DNA of 64,000 nucleotides from Stappia albiluteola (GCF_014050225.1 NZ_JACFXV010000061.1:62001-126000), one strand, 5' to 3'. Positions 35,071 to 45,624 are shown, counted from the first letter of the stretch. The notes: generated by a model from the letters alone, not told the origin. Translations and numbers: made by a program.

Positions 35071-35096
35071 GGCCCGGATCGGTTTCGGTCCGGGCC
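35071..35096 (+). terminator. Stem-loop between potF and potG (attenuator)
   Basis: GGCCCGGA (35071-35078) pairs with TCCGGGCC (35089-35096) and is followed by TCTTTCTTGTT. Placed 15 bases after the binding-protein gene, it could act as a partial terminator so that the binding protein is made in excess over the membrane parts. Confidence 0.6.
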
Positions 35097-35132
35097 TCTT
35101 TCTTGTTCCATGCAGGTGCGGCGAGGGGTGCC

Positions 35133-36281
35133 TTGGCGAAGAAACCGATCGGCCCGGTAAGGCGCAGTTTTGCTCCTTGGGAAAATCCCGATGCGAAGCC
35201 GTTTATCGAGTTTCGCAACGTCACGAAGCGCTTCGGCGATTTCACTGCCGTCGATAACCTGTCGCTGAAAATCTACGAAAGGGAGTTCTTCGCCCTGCTC
35301 GGCGGCTCGGGCTGCGGCAAGACGACGATGATGCGCATGCTCGCCGGCTTCGAGGAGCCGAACGAAGGCGAGATTTTCCTGGACGGACAGAACTTGCGCG
35401 GCGTGCCGCCCTATCGTCGGCCGGCGAACATGATGTTCCAGTCCTATGCGCTTTTTCCGCATATGACGGTGGAGGGCAACGTCGCTTTCGGCCTTAAACA
35501 GGACAGGCTGCCGAAGGGCGAGATCGAAGCGCGTGTCCAGGAGATGCTGAAACTGGTGAAGCTGGAGGCCTTCGCCAAACGCAAGCCGCATCAGCTTTCC
35601 GGCGGCCAACGCCAGCGTGTCGCCCTTGCCCGCTCATTGGCAAAAAAGCCGAAGGTGCTTCTCCTCGACGAGCCTCTTGGCGCGCTTGACCGCAAGCTTC
35701 GCGAAGAGACGCAGTTCGAGCTGACGGACCTTCAGGCAGAACTCGGCATGACCTTTCTGATCGTCACCCACGACCAGGAAGAGGCCATGACGGTAGCCGA
35801 CCGGATTGCCGTCATGGACAAGGGCCGCATCATTCAGGTCGCGACGCCGGCCGAGATCTATGAAGTCCCCAATTCGCGTTTCGTCGCCGACTTCATTGGC
35901 TCGATCAACATGATCGAGGCAAAGGTCGCAACCCGCAATGGCGAGGCGACCCACTTGCGTGCCTCCGGCTTCGATCGTGAAATCGTGGTCGACCAGCAGA
36001 CCGAAGCGTCTGTGGGCGATACGGTGTGGTTTGCCATACGGCCGGAAAAGGTGCGGCTCAGTTTCGATGCGCCGGCAGATGGCTGCAATGCGGTGCAGGG
36101 CGAAATCTGGGATATCGGCTATCTCGGCGACGTCTCCATCTTTCACGCGAAGGCAACGGAGGACGTCGTTCTCAAATCTACGGTTGCCAATGTGACGCGG
36201 ACGGTGGAACGGCCGATCAGCTGGGACGATCGCGTCTGGCTGTCCTGGGATCGGGACGCCGGTGTCATTCTCACCAGGTAA
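35133..36281 (+). CDS. potG: Polyamine ABC transporter ATP-binding protein
   Basis: ATPase subunit, 382 aa. Walker A is GGSGCGKTT, signature LSGGQRQRVALARSLA, Walker B LLLDEPLGALD, H-loop IVTHDQEEAM; residues from about 290 form the TOBE/MOP regulatory domain. No ATG or GTG fits; the most likely start is TTG 35133 (MAKKPIGPVRRSF), four bases after GAGGGG. Relatives begin with the same PVRRSFAPW-like stretch, which supports this. It is followed by potH 12 bases later. Confidence 0.92.
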   Translation: MAKKPIGPVRRSFAPWENPDAKPFIEFRNVTKRFGDFTAVDNLSLKIYEREFFALLGGSGCGKTTMMRMLAGFEEPNEGEIFLDGQNLRGVPPYRRPANMMFQSYALFPHMTVEGNVAFGLKQDRLPKGEIEARVQEMLKLVKLEAFAKRKPHQLSGGQRQRVALARSLAKKPKVLLLDEPLGALDRKLREETQFELTDLQAELGMTFLIVTHDQEEAMTVADRIAVMDKGRIIQVATPAEIYEVPNSRFVADFIGSINMIEAKVATRNGEATHLRASGFDREIVVDQQTEASVGDTVWFAIRPEKVRLSFDAPADGCNAVQGEIWDIGYLGDVSIFHAKATEDVVLKSTVANVTRTVERPISWDDRVWLSWDRDAGVILTR

Positions 36282-36293
36282 GGCGAGGCGGAT

Positions 36294-37250
36294 ATGACCG
36301 AGACGCTGGCCCTTGGGGCGGCCGAGGAAAGCAAGGCTCCGGCGAAAAAACGGCGGTCGCTGGGGAACTGGCTGCTCATTGCCGTTCCCTATGCCTGGCT
36401 GCTGTTCTTCTTCCTGGTTCCCTTCTTCATCGTCTTCAAAATATCGCTGTCGGAAGTGGCGGTGGCGATCCCGCCTTATCTCCCGACCTTTGATCTGTCG
36501 GAAGGCTGGGCCGGCCTCAGGGAGAACCTGTCGTCCTTCAGTTTCGAAAATTACCTCTTTCTGTTCGAAGACGATCTCTATTGGAAATCCTATCTCTCCA
36601 GCGTATGGATTGCCGCCACCTCGACGCTGCTGACACTTCTTGTCGGCTTCCCGCTGGCGTACGGCATGGCGCGCGCACCCAAAGCCTGGCAGCCCACCCT
36701 TCTCATGCTGGTCATCCTGCCCTTCTGGACCAGCTTCCTGATTCGCGTCTATGCTTGGATTGGCATCCTGAAAAATGAGGGGCTCCTCAACCAGCTGCTG
36801 CTGTGGCTGGGCGTCATCGACCAGCCACTGACGATCCTCAACACCAATGCGGCGGTCTATGTCGGTATCGTCTATTCCTATCTGCCGTTCCTGGTGCTGC
36901 CGCTTTATGCGACGCTGGAAAAGCTCGACGAAAGCCTTCTTGAAGCTGCATCGGATCTCGGCTGCCCACCCTGGCGCGCCTTCTGGTCGATCACGGTCCC
37001 GCTGTCGCTGCCGGGCGTCATCGCCGGCTGCTTCCTTGTCTTCATTCCGGCAGTGGGCGAGTTCGTCATTCCGGATCTGCTCGGTGGTTCGGAAACCCTC
37101 ATGATTGGCAAGACGCTCTGGGCGGAATTCTTCAACAACCGTGACTGGCCGGTGTCCTCCGCCGTCGCGGTGATCCTGCTTCTGATCCTCGTCGTGCCGA
37201 TCGTGCTCTTCCAGAACCAGCAGCAAAGGGCACAGGAGAAGGACGCATGA
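36294..37250 (+). CDS. potH: Polyamine ABC transporter permease PotH
   Basis: Membrane subunit of 318 aa with about six hydrophobic helices. A cytoplasmic N-terminal tail (residues 1-25, charged) is followed by the first helix LLIAVPYAWLLFFFLVPFFIV. The coupling loop is EAASDLGCPPWRAFWSITVPLSLPGVIAG, the EAA motif that docks on the ATPase. It starts 12 bases after potG behind GAGGCGG. Works with PotI as the translocation pore. Confidence 0.93.
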   Translation: MTETLALGAAEESKAPAKKRRSLGNWLLIAVPYAWLLFFFLVPFFIVFKISLSEVAVAIPPYLPTFDLSEGWAGLRENLSSFSFENYLFLFEDDLYWKSYLSSVWIAATSTLLTLLVGFPLAYGMARAPKAWQPTLLMLVILPFWTSFLIRVYAWIGILKNEGLLNQLLLWLGVIDQPLTILNTNAAVYVGIVYSYLPFLVLPLYATLEKLDESLLEAASDLGCPPWRAFWSITVPLSLPGVIAGCFLVFIPAVGEFVIPDLLGGSETLMIGKTLWAEFFNNRDWPVSSAVAVILLLILVVPIVLFQNQQQRAQEKDA

Positions 37251-37280
37251 GGCGGACAACCGGGACTGGGGAGGGTGGTC

Positions 37281-38102
37281 ATGCGTAAGGGGCCAAGCTG
37301 GTTCAACGTCACCTCGTTGGTCCTCGGCTTTTCCTTCCTCTATCTGCCGATCGTCCTGCTCGTCATCTACTCGTTCAATGAATCGAAGCTTGTGACGGTC
37401 TGGGGAGGATTTTCGACCAAATGGTACGGGGAAATGCTGCGGAACCAGCAATTGCTGGACGCAGCGTGGGTAACCATCCGCGTTGCTTTCGCATCGGCCA
37501 CGATCGCGACGGTCCTCGGCACGCTCGCCGCGCTCGTCCTGGCGCGATCCGGGCGCTTTTCCGGGCGCACGCTCTTTTCCGGCATGATCTATGCTCCGCT
37601 GGTTATGCCGGAGGTGATCCTGGGCCTTTCATTGCTGTTGCTTTTTGTTGCCATCGACCAGGCGCGCGGTTTCTGGACGATCATCATCGCCCATACGACC
37701 TTCGCCATGTGCTATGTGGCCATCGTTGTGCAATCGCGCCTTGCCGGCTTCGACAGGTCGGTGGAGGAGGCCGCGCTCGATCTCGGCTGTCCGCCGGTGA
37801 AAACCTTCTTCGCAATCACCTTGCCAATCATCCTGCCTGGCGTCATTGCCGGCTGGATGCTGGCCTTCACGCTGTCGCTTGACGATCTGGTGATCGCCAG
37901 CTTCACGACAGGCCCGGGGGCGACGACCTTGCCGATGCGTATCTACAGCCAGGTGCGCCTTGGCGTCACGCCGGAAATCAACGCAGTCTGCACGTTGCTT
38001 GTCGCTTTCGTGACGGTTGGCGTGATTGCGACCTCGATTGTCACCAAGCGGCAGGAAGTGCAGCGGCAACGCGACATGCGCAGAGCGGAAGCCCAGGCCT
38101 GA
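37281..38102 (+). CDS. potI: Polyamine ABC transporter permease PotI
   Basis: Second membrane subunit, 273 aa. It starts at ATG 37281 after GGGAGGG (37269-37275). The first helix follows FNVTSLVLGFSFLYLPIVLLVIYSFN in type, and the EAA loop is EEAALDLGCPPVKTFFAITLPIILPGVIAG. Last gene of the potFGHI operon; it ends six bases before the converging AsmA-like gene, with no terminator visible between them. Confidence 0.93.
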   Translation: MRKGPSWFNVTSLVLGFSFLYLPIVLLVIYSFNESKLVTVWGGFSTKWYGEMLRNQQLLDAAWVTIRVAFASATIATVLGTLAALVLARSGRFSGRTLFSGMIYAPLVMPEVILGLSLLLLFVAIDQARGFWTIIIAHTTFAMCYVAIVVQSRLAGFDRSVEEAALDLGCPPVKTFFAITLPIILPGVIAGWMLAFTLSLDDLVIASFTTGPGATTLPMRIYSQVRLGVTPEINAVCTLLVAFVTVGVIATSIVTKRQEVQRQRDMRRAEAQA

Positions 38103-38108
38103 AAACGA

Positions 38109-39899
38109 TCAATCGCTGCCGGCCGGCGCTTGCGACACGCCTTTCAGGTCGGGCAGCAGTTTGGGCTGGCGCCACGTGCCGCGTATGAGGAATGGAACGT
38201 AAGGGGCGCCAGCGTCGGCTTCCGTTTCAGCGTCCGCCGACGGTAGCGTACGGGCCTTTGCCCTGAGGGCCAATCCTCCATCCACGAATTGCAGTTTGCC
38301 TCTCGCATCGATCAGGTAACCCGCGGCGGCCCAGCTTAGCTTCTCGATCTGCATTTCCTGCGGCGAAAAATCGGCCTCAAGCTTCAGACCCTGCCTCGCG
38401 CTGCCAGAATTGCTGACGATACCGGCGCGAGCGGCCGCATTCATGCGTGCCACTTCGGCGCCGAGATCGAGGCCCGATACTCTCGGGTTGTCAATGCTGC
38501 CGGCGATCTTGCCGCCAAGGTTGCCGGCGAGATCGGCAAGCGTCGTGCCTGTTGATTTCGCCCTCAGGGAGAGGCTTGCCTTGCCACCGTTCGGCGTCAC
38601 AGTCGCATCCGCCAAAGGCAGGTTCGCCATTTCGATATTGGCGGCATTCAGCTCGATGTCGAGCGAATGGAGAGGCAGGGCATCCGGGGAAAGGCGCAGA
38701 TGGCCCCGGCCCGTGCCGCCGATCAATTCGGCTTCGCTGATATCGACCACGAGATCGTCTTCACGCATCAGGAAAGCGAGGCCCGTGCGTCCAAGGGTTA
38801 CATGGCCGAGCTCTATGCTGAGGGCGGACATGCGCAAGTCGATATCGGCGGCATCCAGCAGGCCTGTGAGGTTCGGAGAGGCCTGGTTCCGCCGGTCGAA
38901 CAGCGCCTTCAGATCATCCAGATAGGCGGTGGCATCCACTCGATCGAAGGCAAGGGTTCCTTCGATCGTCGGCCGCACGCCGAAAGGCCTGATGGCAAGC
39001 CGGCCTTCGCCGGAATTTCCATCGATGTCGATACGAAGCTGGTCGAATTCGGCGCCATTCCCGTTGAAAGTTCCCTGCCCGGAGAGGCGGGCCGCGCCGA
39101 AGGATGCGCGGTGGGGGAAATCGGCACCCATCTCGCGGCTGAGGCGGCGCAGGTCGCTTGTCGAAAGGTCGAGCGTGCCGATCACGCGGCCGTCGCCTTC
39201 AATCGTCCTGCCGGCAAGTTTCGCGGAAATGACCGGTGATACGAGCGACGCAGCCAATTCGCCGGGAGCCTTGTTGTTGAGCATGGCGATGTCGCTCAGC
39301 GTCAGCCGCAGCTCGAACGGATGTGCGTGATATTCGAATTTCGCCCGCAGGATGGCGTTTTTGCCCTCGTTCGCGGAAAGCGACAGGTCGATATTGGTGA
39401 CAGCCTCGCCGGGCGCGCTACCTTTCCCCCGCAGCTGGCCATTGTTCAGCTTCAGGCGGTATCGGAAAAGGCGAGCCAGTTCGTGCTGGACTTGTTGAGA
39501 CAGCGACGGGACGTCGGTTCGGCTGCTTCGCCAGTATGCCGTCTCGATCCGTGGTTCCTGCAATTCGAACGTCGAGGCGGAGACCTTGCCAAGCACCAGA
39601 CCGAATAGATCCAGATGGGCGGTCAGACGCGGTGCATCGAGGCGCCAAAGCCCGTCCTGGCTGGCAAGGTGAATATCGTTGAGCGTAAGGCGGGCGTCCG
39701 GAATGAACCTGAGTTCATGATCGCCGGCGATCGTGACAGAAACGCCAAGCCAGTTGGAGAGCGCTGCCTCGACGCGATCTTTCGCAGCATCACTCGATAG
39801 AAGCAGCGGCAGAAGCAGACCCGTGGCGAGGGCCATGGCGGCGAGGCCAACTGCGGCGAGCGCAGCGCGGCGAATGGTCCTTGCGTGTTTTCCAGGCAT
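38109..39899 (-). CDS. AsmA-family outer-membrane-biogenesis-like protein
   Basis: Inner-membrane-anchored periplasmic protein, 596 aa from ATG 39899 (MPGKHARTIRRAALAAVGLAAMA). One N-terminal transmembrane helix is followed by a long beta-rich region typical of AsmA/TamB-like bridge proteins (LGVSVTIAGDHELRFIPDARLTLNDIHLA, and a C-terminal GNLGGKIAGSIDNPRVSGLDLGAEV block). Such proteins are thought to affect lipid transport to and composition of the outer membrane. The frame is open 103 codons further up but with non-conserved, Arg-rich sequence. Stands alone, converging with potI. Confidence 0.85.
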   Translation of the reverse strand: MPGKHARTIRRAALAAVGLAAMALATGLLLPLLLSSDAAKDRVEAALSNWLGVSVTIAGDHELRFIPDARLTLNDIHLASQDGLWRLDAPRLTAHLDLFGLVLGKVSASTFELQEPRIETAYWRSSRTDVPSLSQQVQHELARLFRYRLKLNNGQLRGKGSAPGEAVTNIDLSLSANEGKNAILRAKFEYHAHPFELRLTLSDIAMLNNKAPGELAASLVSPVISAKLAGRTIEGDGRVIGTLDLSTSDLRRLSREMGADFPHRASFGAARLSGQGTFNGNGAEFDQLRIDIDGNSGEGRLAIRPFGVRPTIEGTLAFDRVDATAYLDDLKALFDRRNQASPNLTGLLDAADIDLRMSALSIELGHVTLGRTGLAFLMREDDLVVDISEAELIGGTGRGHLRLSPDALPLHSLDIELNAANIEMANLPLADATVTPNGGKASLSLRAKSTGTTLADLAGNLGGKIAGSIDNPRVSGLDLGAEVARMNAAARAGIVSNSGSARQGLKLEADFSPQEMQIEKLSWAAAGYLIDARGKLQFVDGGLALRAKARTLPSADAETEADAGAPYVPFLIRGTWRQPKLLPDLKGVSQAPAGSD

Positions 39900-40376
39900 A
39901 AGCTCTGTCGATTCCGCTTCGGGGATCTGCCGGTTCCATTCGGGGCGGGCGGATCGGTGTGGCTCCTGACGAGTCCTCCCGCCGCGTCCCGCGCCAAAGG
40001 GCACGAAGGCAATGGCGGGGATAGGCGATCTTTCGCCAGGCATCAATCCTGTCGCGCCATGAAATCGCGTCCGCCTCGCCAAAGGGCGGTGCTTGTGGTG
40101 TCGCCGGTTCGACGCTATCACAATGCGCCTGCCATGGATGAAGTCCATGGATTGCGGCGGCGCTGAGGCAAAGCCAAGGCGAAAGAATCGAAAGCGGGCG
40201 ATTTGCACCGGAGATCGACCCCCAACCCGTCGGCGTGGCCTGTGGCGGCGTGATGTGGGGTGAGCGGCAGGTAGCGCCGGCTTTCAAAAGCGGTTGACAC
40301 TTTTGGAGCGCTCCCTCGGCCCCGAACGGCGAGGCCGCCTGGGGCAAGCTCCTGGAATGCAGGCAAGGAGAACCTC
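39900..40376. other. Divergent intergenic region between asmA-like and CoA-transferase genes
   Basis: 477 bases without a supported gene. A small hairpin (CCATGGA 40132-40138, TCCATGG 40144-40150) lies in the middle. TTGACA occurs at 40294-40299 but no good -10 box follows at the right distance. AGGAG at 40364-40368 is the ribosome site of the next gene. Promoters for both genes should lie here. Confidence 0.5.
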
Positions 40377-41075
40377 ATGAACAAGGTGTACCCGAACGCG
40401 GCGGCCGCGCTCGAGGGGCTGTTATTCGACGGAATGACGATCATGGCCGGCGGCTTCGGCCTTTGCGGCATTCCCGAGAACCTGATCGTCGCCCTGCGCG
40501 ACAGCGGCACGAAGGGCATCACGGCCATCTCCAACAATGCCGGCGTCGACGATTTCGGCCTCGGCCTGTTGCTGCAGACGCGCCAGATCAGGAAGATGGT
40601 GTCGTCCTATGTGGGCGAGAACGCCACTTTCGAGCGCCAGTATCTGAATGGCGAGCTGGAGCTTGAATTCAACCCGCAGGGCACGCTGGCCGAGCGCATC
40701 CGCGCCGGCGGTGCCGGCATTCCCGGCTTCTACACCAAGACCGGTGTCGGCACGCTGATCGCCGAGGGCAAGGAGCACAAGGAATTCAACGGCGAGACCT
40801 ACATCCTGGAGACCGGGCTGGTCGCCGACCTTTCGCTGGTCAAGGCCTGGAAGGCCGACAAGGAAGGCAATCTGGTCTACCGGAAAACCGCCCGCAACTT
40901 CAATCCGATGATGGCGACTGCCGGCAAGGCCTGCGTCGTGGAGGTCGAGGAACTGGTGGAGGTCGGCGAGCTCGATCCGGACCAGATCCACACCCCCGGC
41001 ATCTTCGTCGACCGCATCATCGTCGGCACGCATGAGAAGCGCATCGAAAAGCGCACCGTGCGGACGGCCGCCTGA
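40377..41075 (+). CDS. 3-oxoacid CoA-transferase subunit A
   Basis: Alpha subunit, 232 aa, of a two-part CoA-transferase (succinyl-CoA:3-oxoacid or acetate:acetoacetyl type). The CoA-binding pattern [19 protein letters not shown] and [20 protein letters not shown] are family signatures. The beta subunit gene starts 22 bases downstream. In rhizobia such enzymes let cells use acetoacetate released from poly-3-hydroxybutyrate, which fits the two phasin genes elsewhere in the window, but 3-oxoadipate as substrate cannot be excluded from sequence alone. Confidence 0.9.
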   Translation: MNKVYPNAAAALEGLLFDGMTIMAGGFGLCGIPENLIVALRDSGTKGITAISNNAGVDDFGLGLLLQTRQIRKMVSSYVGENATFERQYLNGELELEFNPQGTLAERIRAGGAGIPGFYTKTGVGTLIAEGKEHKEFNGETYILETGLVADLSLVKAWKADKEGNLVYRKTARNFNPMMATAGKACVVEVEELVEVGELDPDQIHTPGIFVDRIIVGTHEKRIEKRTVRTAA

Positions 41076-41097
41076 GAACCTTGAGGAGATACGCATC

Positions 41098-41739
<642 letters not shown>

Positions 41740-41764
41740 GCATTGCTCGTTTGACTTAAGATCG

Positions 41765-41798
41765 AACCGGCCGGGCACGTCGCCTGGCCGGTTTTTTT
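41765..41798 (+). terminator. Rho-independent terminator of the CoA-transferase operon
   Basis: AACCGGCC (41765-41772) pairs with GGCCGGTT (41786-41793), extended inward by GGGC/GCCT pairs, followed by seven T. It lies 25 bases after the stop. Confidence 0.9.
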
Positions 41799-41829
41799 GT
41801 GTCGGCGCATGCAGGCGGACGCGGAGAGA

Positions 41830-43680
41830 CTAGCCCTTGTGTTCTTCGAGCTCGGTGCTTCGATCCGACTCGTTTCGCGCGCGGCCGGCCGTCCGGAGGG
41901 GAGGGAAATCCTCGTCGGTCAGCGTTTCCTTTTCCAGCAGCAGCCTGGCGCCCTCGTCGAGCTCGGCGCGCCGGGCCTTGAGAATGTCCCTGGCCGCCGC
42001 GTAGGCGCTTTCCACCCTGTCGCGCACAGCAAGGTCGATTTCGCGCAAGGTCTCCTGCGAGACCTCGGGCCCGTCGTTGAGGGCCTGTCCCAGGAAGTTC
42101 TGGCGCTGGGCGGCATAGACCCGGTTTCCGAGCGTGCCGTCCATGCCGTAGCGCATGACCATTTCGCGGGCGACTTCGGTGGCGCGCTGCAGATCGTCCG
42201 AGGCGCCGGTCGAGATGCGGCCGAAGACGGTTTCTTCCGCGGCACGCCCGCCCATCAGCACTGCCATGCGGTTTTGAAGATCCTCGGTCGAGAGCAGGAA
42301 CCGGTCTTCCGTCGGTCTTTGCATGGTGTAGCCGAGTGCGCCAACGCCGCGGGGAATGATCGAGACCTTGTGCACCGGGTCGACGCCCTTGAGGCTTGCG
42401 GCTACCAGCGCATGCCCCATCTCGTGATAGGCCACCACCTTTCGTTCCTCGTCGGAAAGAAGGCGTGAGCGCTTTTCCAGCCCCGCGACGACGCGTTCCA
42501 CGCCTTCGGTGAAATCTCCGAGGGTGACCGCATCCGCGTTGCGCCGTGTGGCGAGCAAGGCCGCCTCGTTCACGAGGTTTGCAAGGTCGGCGCCGGTAAA
42601 GCCCGCGGTGATCTGTGCAATGCGCTCCAGATCGATATCGGGGTCGAGCTTGATCTTGCGGATATGGACTTTCAGTATCTCCAGCCTGCCCTTGCGGTCG
42701 GGCCGGTCGACCAGCACTTGCCTGTCGAAGCGTCCGGCCCTCAGCAGCGCCGGATCGAGGATTTCCGGCCTGTTCGTTGCGGCCAGCAGGATGATACCGG
42801 ATGTCGGGTCGAAGCCGTCGAGCTCTGCCAGCAACTGATTGAGGGTCTGTTCCTTCTCGTCGTTGGAACTCATCGGATTGGAGCCGCGTGCGCGACCCAG
42901 CGCGTCCAGTTCGTCGATGAAGATGATGGCGGGCGCCTTCTCGCGTGCCTGGACGAAGAGGTCGCGCACGCGCGCGGCGCCAACACCGACGAAGAGCTCG
43001 ACGAATTCAGAGCCCGAGATCGAAAAGAACGGTACCTGGGCCTCGCCGGCTACAGCGCGTGCGAGGAGCGTCTTGCCGGTGCCCGGCGGGCCAATGAGCA
43101 GGATGCCTTTGGGTGCATGCGCTCCGAGGCGGCCGTAGCCGTGCGGATTGCGCAGGAAATCGACGATTTCCTTCAGTTCCACCTTCGCTTCATCGACGCC
43201 GGCGACATCGTCGAAACCGACCTTGATATCGGTCTCCACATAGACCTTTGCCTTTGACTTGCCGACGGTCAGGAAACCGCCCATGCCCTGCTTTTCCGCA
43301 ATCCTGCGTATGAAGAACATCCACAGGGCGAAGAAGAAGGCGACCGGAAGGATCCAGGACAGAATGTCGCGCAGGAATGTCGACTGGATGACGCCGGTGT
43401 ATTTGACCCCGTATTTGCTGAAATCCTCCGCCAGCGCAGGGTCGACGCGCGTGGTGACGAAATAGGATTTTCCGCCGTCCAGGGGTTCCTTGAAACGCCC
43501 TTCGATCGTGTTTTCCTTGATGGCGATTTCAGAAATACGCCCGTCCTTCAGCAGTTGCTCGAACTCGGAATAGGGTATCGTTTCGTAGGTCTTGTAAGCG
43601 ATCCACCAGCTTTGGAAGAGAAAGACGAGAAAGATCGCGGCCAGCGCGTACCAGAAATTGATCTGGGCTTTCTTCTCCAT
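41830..43680 (-). CDS. FtsH-family ATP-dependent zinc metalloprotease (probable second copy)
   Basis: Membrane-bound AAA protease of 616 aa. Two transmembrane helices (about 9-27 and 106-125) enclose a small periplasmic domain; then come Walker A GPPGTGKT (197-204), Walker [12 protein letters not shown], the second region of homology [22 protein letters not shown] and the zinc site HEMGH (419-423) with the third ligand in [10 protein letters not shown]. Start 43680 has GGAGGAG upstream. Sequence details (HEMGH rather than [20 protein letters not shown]) and solitary context suggest a paralog of the main ftsH, which in rhizobia usually sits by tilS and glmM. A dispersed repeat lies in its upstream region. 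Confidence 0.9.
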   Translation of the reverse strand: MEKKAQINFWYALAAIFLVFLFQSWWIAYKTYETIPYSEFEQLLKDGRISEIAIKENTIEGRFKEPLDGGKSYFVTTRVDPALAEDFSKYGVKYTGVIQSTFLRDILSWILPVAFFFALWMFFIRRIAEKQGMGGFLTVGKSKAKVYVETDIKVGFDDVAGVDEAKVELKEIVDFLRNPHGYGRLGAHAPKGILLIGPPGTGKTLLARAVAGEAQVPFFSISGSEFVELFVGVGAARVRDLFVQAREKAPAIIFIDELDALGRARGSNPMSSNDEKEQTLNQLLAELDGFDPTSGIILLAATNRPEILDPALLRAGRFDRQVLVDRPDRKGRLEILKVHIRKIKLDPDIDLERIAQITAGFTGADLANLVNEAALLATRRNADAVTLGDFTEGVERVVAGLEKRSRLLSDEERKVVAYHEMGHALVAASLKGVDPVHKVSIIPRGVGALGYTMQRPTEDRFLLSTEDLQNRMAVLMGGRAAEETVFGRISTGASDDLQRATEVAREMVMRYGMDGTLGNRVYAAQRQNFLGQALNDGPEVSQETLREIDLAVRDRVESAYAAARDILKARRAELDEGARLLLEKETLTDEDFPPLRTAGRARNESDRSTELEEHKG

Positions 43681-43725
43681 GCCGGGCTCCTCCGGTCGTC
43701 CCTGCACTCGATGCGCGGGGACATT

Positions 43726-43840
43726 CTAGAGCGCTTTCCACGAAAGCGGGATCGCTTTCGTGACAAGAAGTCGCTCCAGGATCAATCTCTTGAGCATATC
43801 CTTGTCGCCAAATCCGATTCAGATTTGGCGGGATATGCTC
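43726..43840. repeat. Dispersed palindromic intergenic element, copy 1
   Basis: Two nested stem-loops: CGAAAGCG/CGCTTTCG (43741-43760) and AGCATATCC...GGATATGCT enclosing GCCAAATC/GATTTGGC (43793-43839). A close relative occurs at 60797-60887 (shared: CGCTCCAGGATCAAT and TCGCCAAATCCGATTCAGAT). It fills most of the gap between fbpB and the ftsH-like gene. Resembles the class of short palindromic mosaic repeats known from rhizobial genomes. Confidence 0.8.
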
Positions 43841-43884
43841 TGGCGTCAGCTCATGTCACGGAGCAAAATAGCGGTAGAACAGCC

Positions 43885-45624
43885 TCAGTTTCGACTGGCT
43901 CGGCGGCTTGTCCTGTCGCGGTAGGTCGCGGCGGAGGTGCGCGCCAACAGGATCACGGGCACCAGCCCGACCAGGACGATCAGCAGGGCCGGGATCGCGC
44001 CATCCGCGAAGACCTCGCGAGATGCGGCATTGTAGACGCTCGTTGCCAGCGTTTCGAAATTGAAGGGCCGAAGTAGGATCGTGGCCGGCAGTTCCTTCAT
44101 GCAGTCGACGAAGGCGAGCAGGATGGCGGAAAGGAGCACCGGCCGGATCAGGGGAAGATGCACTTCGATGAGCGTGCGCAGCGATGTGCGTCCGAGCGTT
44201 CTGGCCGCCATGTCGAGATTCGGCGTGATCTTGGCGAGCCCGCTTTCGATCTGGCCGTAGGAGACGGCCAGGAACCTCACGACATAGGCATAGACCAGGG
44301 CCGCTCCCGAGCCGACGATCAAAAGGCCCGTCGCGACGCCGAAGAGCGACTTCATGGTGCTGTCGATCGCATTGTCGAGTGCAGCCATCGGGATGAGGAT
44401 GCCGACTGCAAGCACTGTTCCCGGGACGGCATAGCCGATGGAGGCGATCCGGCCGAAAAGGCGGACCGTGGGCTGGCGGCTCACGCGGTTGGCATAGGTC
44501 AGCACGAGACCGACCGCTGCCGTCAGGATTGCGGCGGAGAGTGCAAGGCTCAGGCTGTTAAAGGTTGCCGAAAGCAATGCGGGATCGGTGAGGTCATCGA
44601 GGCGTCGGCTTACATATTGGAGAAGCTGCCATGACGGCAGCAGAAAGCCGAGAACGATGGGCAGCGCACAGGCGAACCATGCACCGGCGGCGCGCGCACC
44701 TGTGAGAGAATAGCTTGGCAGGCCGGCATGGCGCGTCGTCGCCACATGAAAGCGCTGGTGCCGGCGGGCGTGGCGCTCCGCCCACAGAAGGGCGAAGACG
44801 ATCACCAGCATGGTACACGCGAGCTGGGCAGCGCCAGCCAGGCTCGAACGGTTGACCCAGGTATCATAGACCGAGAACGTGAGCGTCTTGACGCCGAAGA
44901 AGGTCACCGCGCCGATATCGTTCAGGCATTCCATCATCGCCAGCGAGAGACCGACGGCGATTGCCGGGCGGGCGAGCGGCAGGGCGACGCGGAAGAAGAG
45001 GCGCAAAGGCCCTGCGCCAAGCGTCCGCGAAACGTCCAGCGCCGAGGCGGATTGCAGCAGGAAGGTCGCCCGCGTCGTCAGGTAGACGTAAGGGTAAAGC
45101 ACGAAACCCATGACGAAGATGGCGCCGCCGAGCGAGCGGATTTCAGGAAACCAGTATTCGCGCGGCGTCCTGAACCCGAAGACGGTGCGAAGGGCAGTCT
45201 GCGCGGGGCCGGTGAAGTCAAGCAATTCCACATAGGAAAAGGCGATGATGTAGGTTGGCACCGCAAGCGGGATCAGCAGGGCCCAGTCGAAGATGCGCCG
45301 TCCTGGGAAACGGCACATGGTGACGAGCCACGCGGTGCCCACGCCCACGAAAAGAGTGATGGCGCCAACGCCCGCCATCAGCAAGGCGGTTGTGGCGAGC
45401 GCTTCCGGCAGAACTGTCGAAAGGAGGTGTTGCCAGACGGCGGTGGCGGGTTCGGCGGCGATGAAGGCCAGTGTCGCCAGCGGTAGCAGCACGAAGAGAG
45501 TGACGATCGCTCCGGCGATCAGCCAAATGGCATCTTCACGCGTCATTGCAGGCAGCGATATCAGGCGGGCGAGGAAACGCCGATAGGAGGAACTGGAACG
45601 CGCGGGACGTGTCGTATCGGTCAT
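43885..45624 (-). CDS. fbpB: Iron(III) ABC transporter permease (double-length FbpB type)
   Basis: Inner-membrane permease of 579 aa with about twelve helices, built of two fused permease halves; each has an EAA-like loop (SRTLGAGPLRLFFRVALPLARPAIAVG and ARTLGRTSLRTLIEVHLPLIRPVL in type). This double form is characteristic of FbpB/SfuB/AfuB iron transporters. The binding-protein gene lies 111 bases upstream on the same strand, with a stem-loop between. No ATP-binding subunit gene is in the neighbourhood. Confidence 0.9.
   Translation of the reverse strand: MTDTTRPARSSSSYRRFLARLISLPAMTREDAIWLIAGAIVTLFVLLPLATLAFIAAEPATAVWQHLLSTVLPEALATTALLMAGVGAITLFVGVGTAWLVTMCRFPGRRIFDWALLIPLAVPTYIIAFSYVELLDFTGPAQTALRTVFGFRTPREYWFPEIRSLGGAIFVMGFVLYPYVYLTTRATFLLQSASALDVSRTLGAGPLRLFFRVALPLARPAIAVGLSLAMMECLNDIGAVTFFGVKTLTFSVYDTWVNRSSLAGAAQLACTMLVIVFALLWAERHARRHQRFHVATTRHAGLPSYSLTGARAAGAWFACALPIVLGFLLPSWQLLQYVSRRLDDLTDPALLSATFNSLSLALSAAILTAAVGLVLTYANRVSRQPTVRLFGRIASIGYAVPGTVLAVGILIPMAALDNAIDSTMKSLFGVATGLLIVGSGAALVYAYVVRFLAVSYGQIESGLAKITPNLDMAARTLGRTSLRTLIEVHLPLIRPVLLSAILLAFVDCMKELPATILLRPFNFETLATSVYNAASREVFADGAIPALLIVLVGLVPVILLARTSAATYRDRTSRRASRN

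Noticed and set aside
35634-37451. Minus-strand open frame of 605 codons
   Set aside because: Antisense to potG and potH; Arg/Glu/Gln-rich nonsense composition and no ribosome site.
43726-43840. CRISPR-like or insertion sequence origin of the repeat
   Set aside because: Only two distant copies, no regular spacing, no transposase and no target-site duplication are visible.
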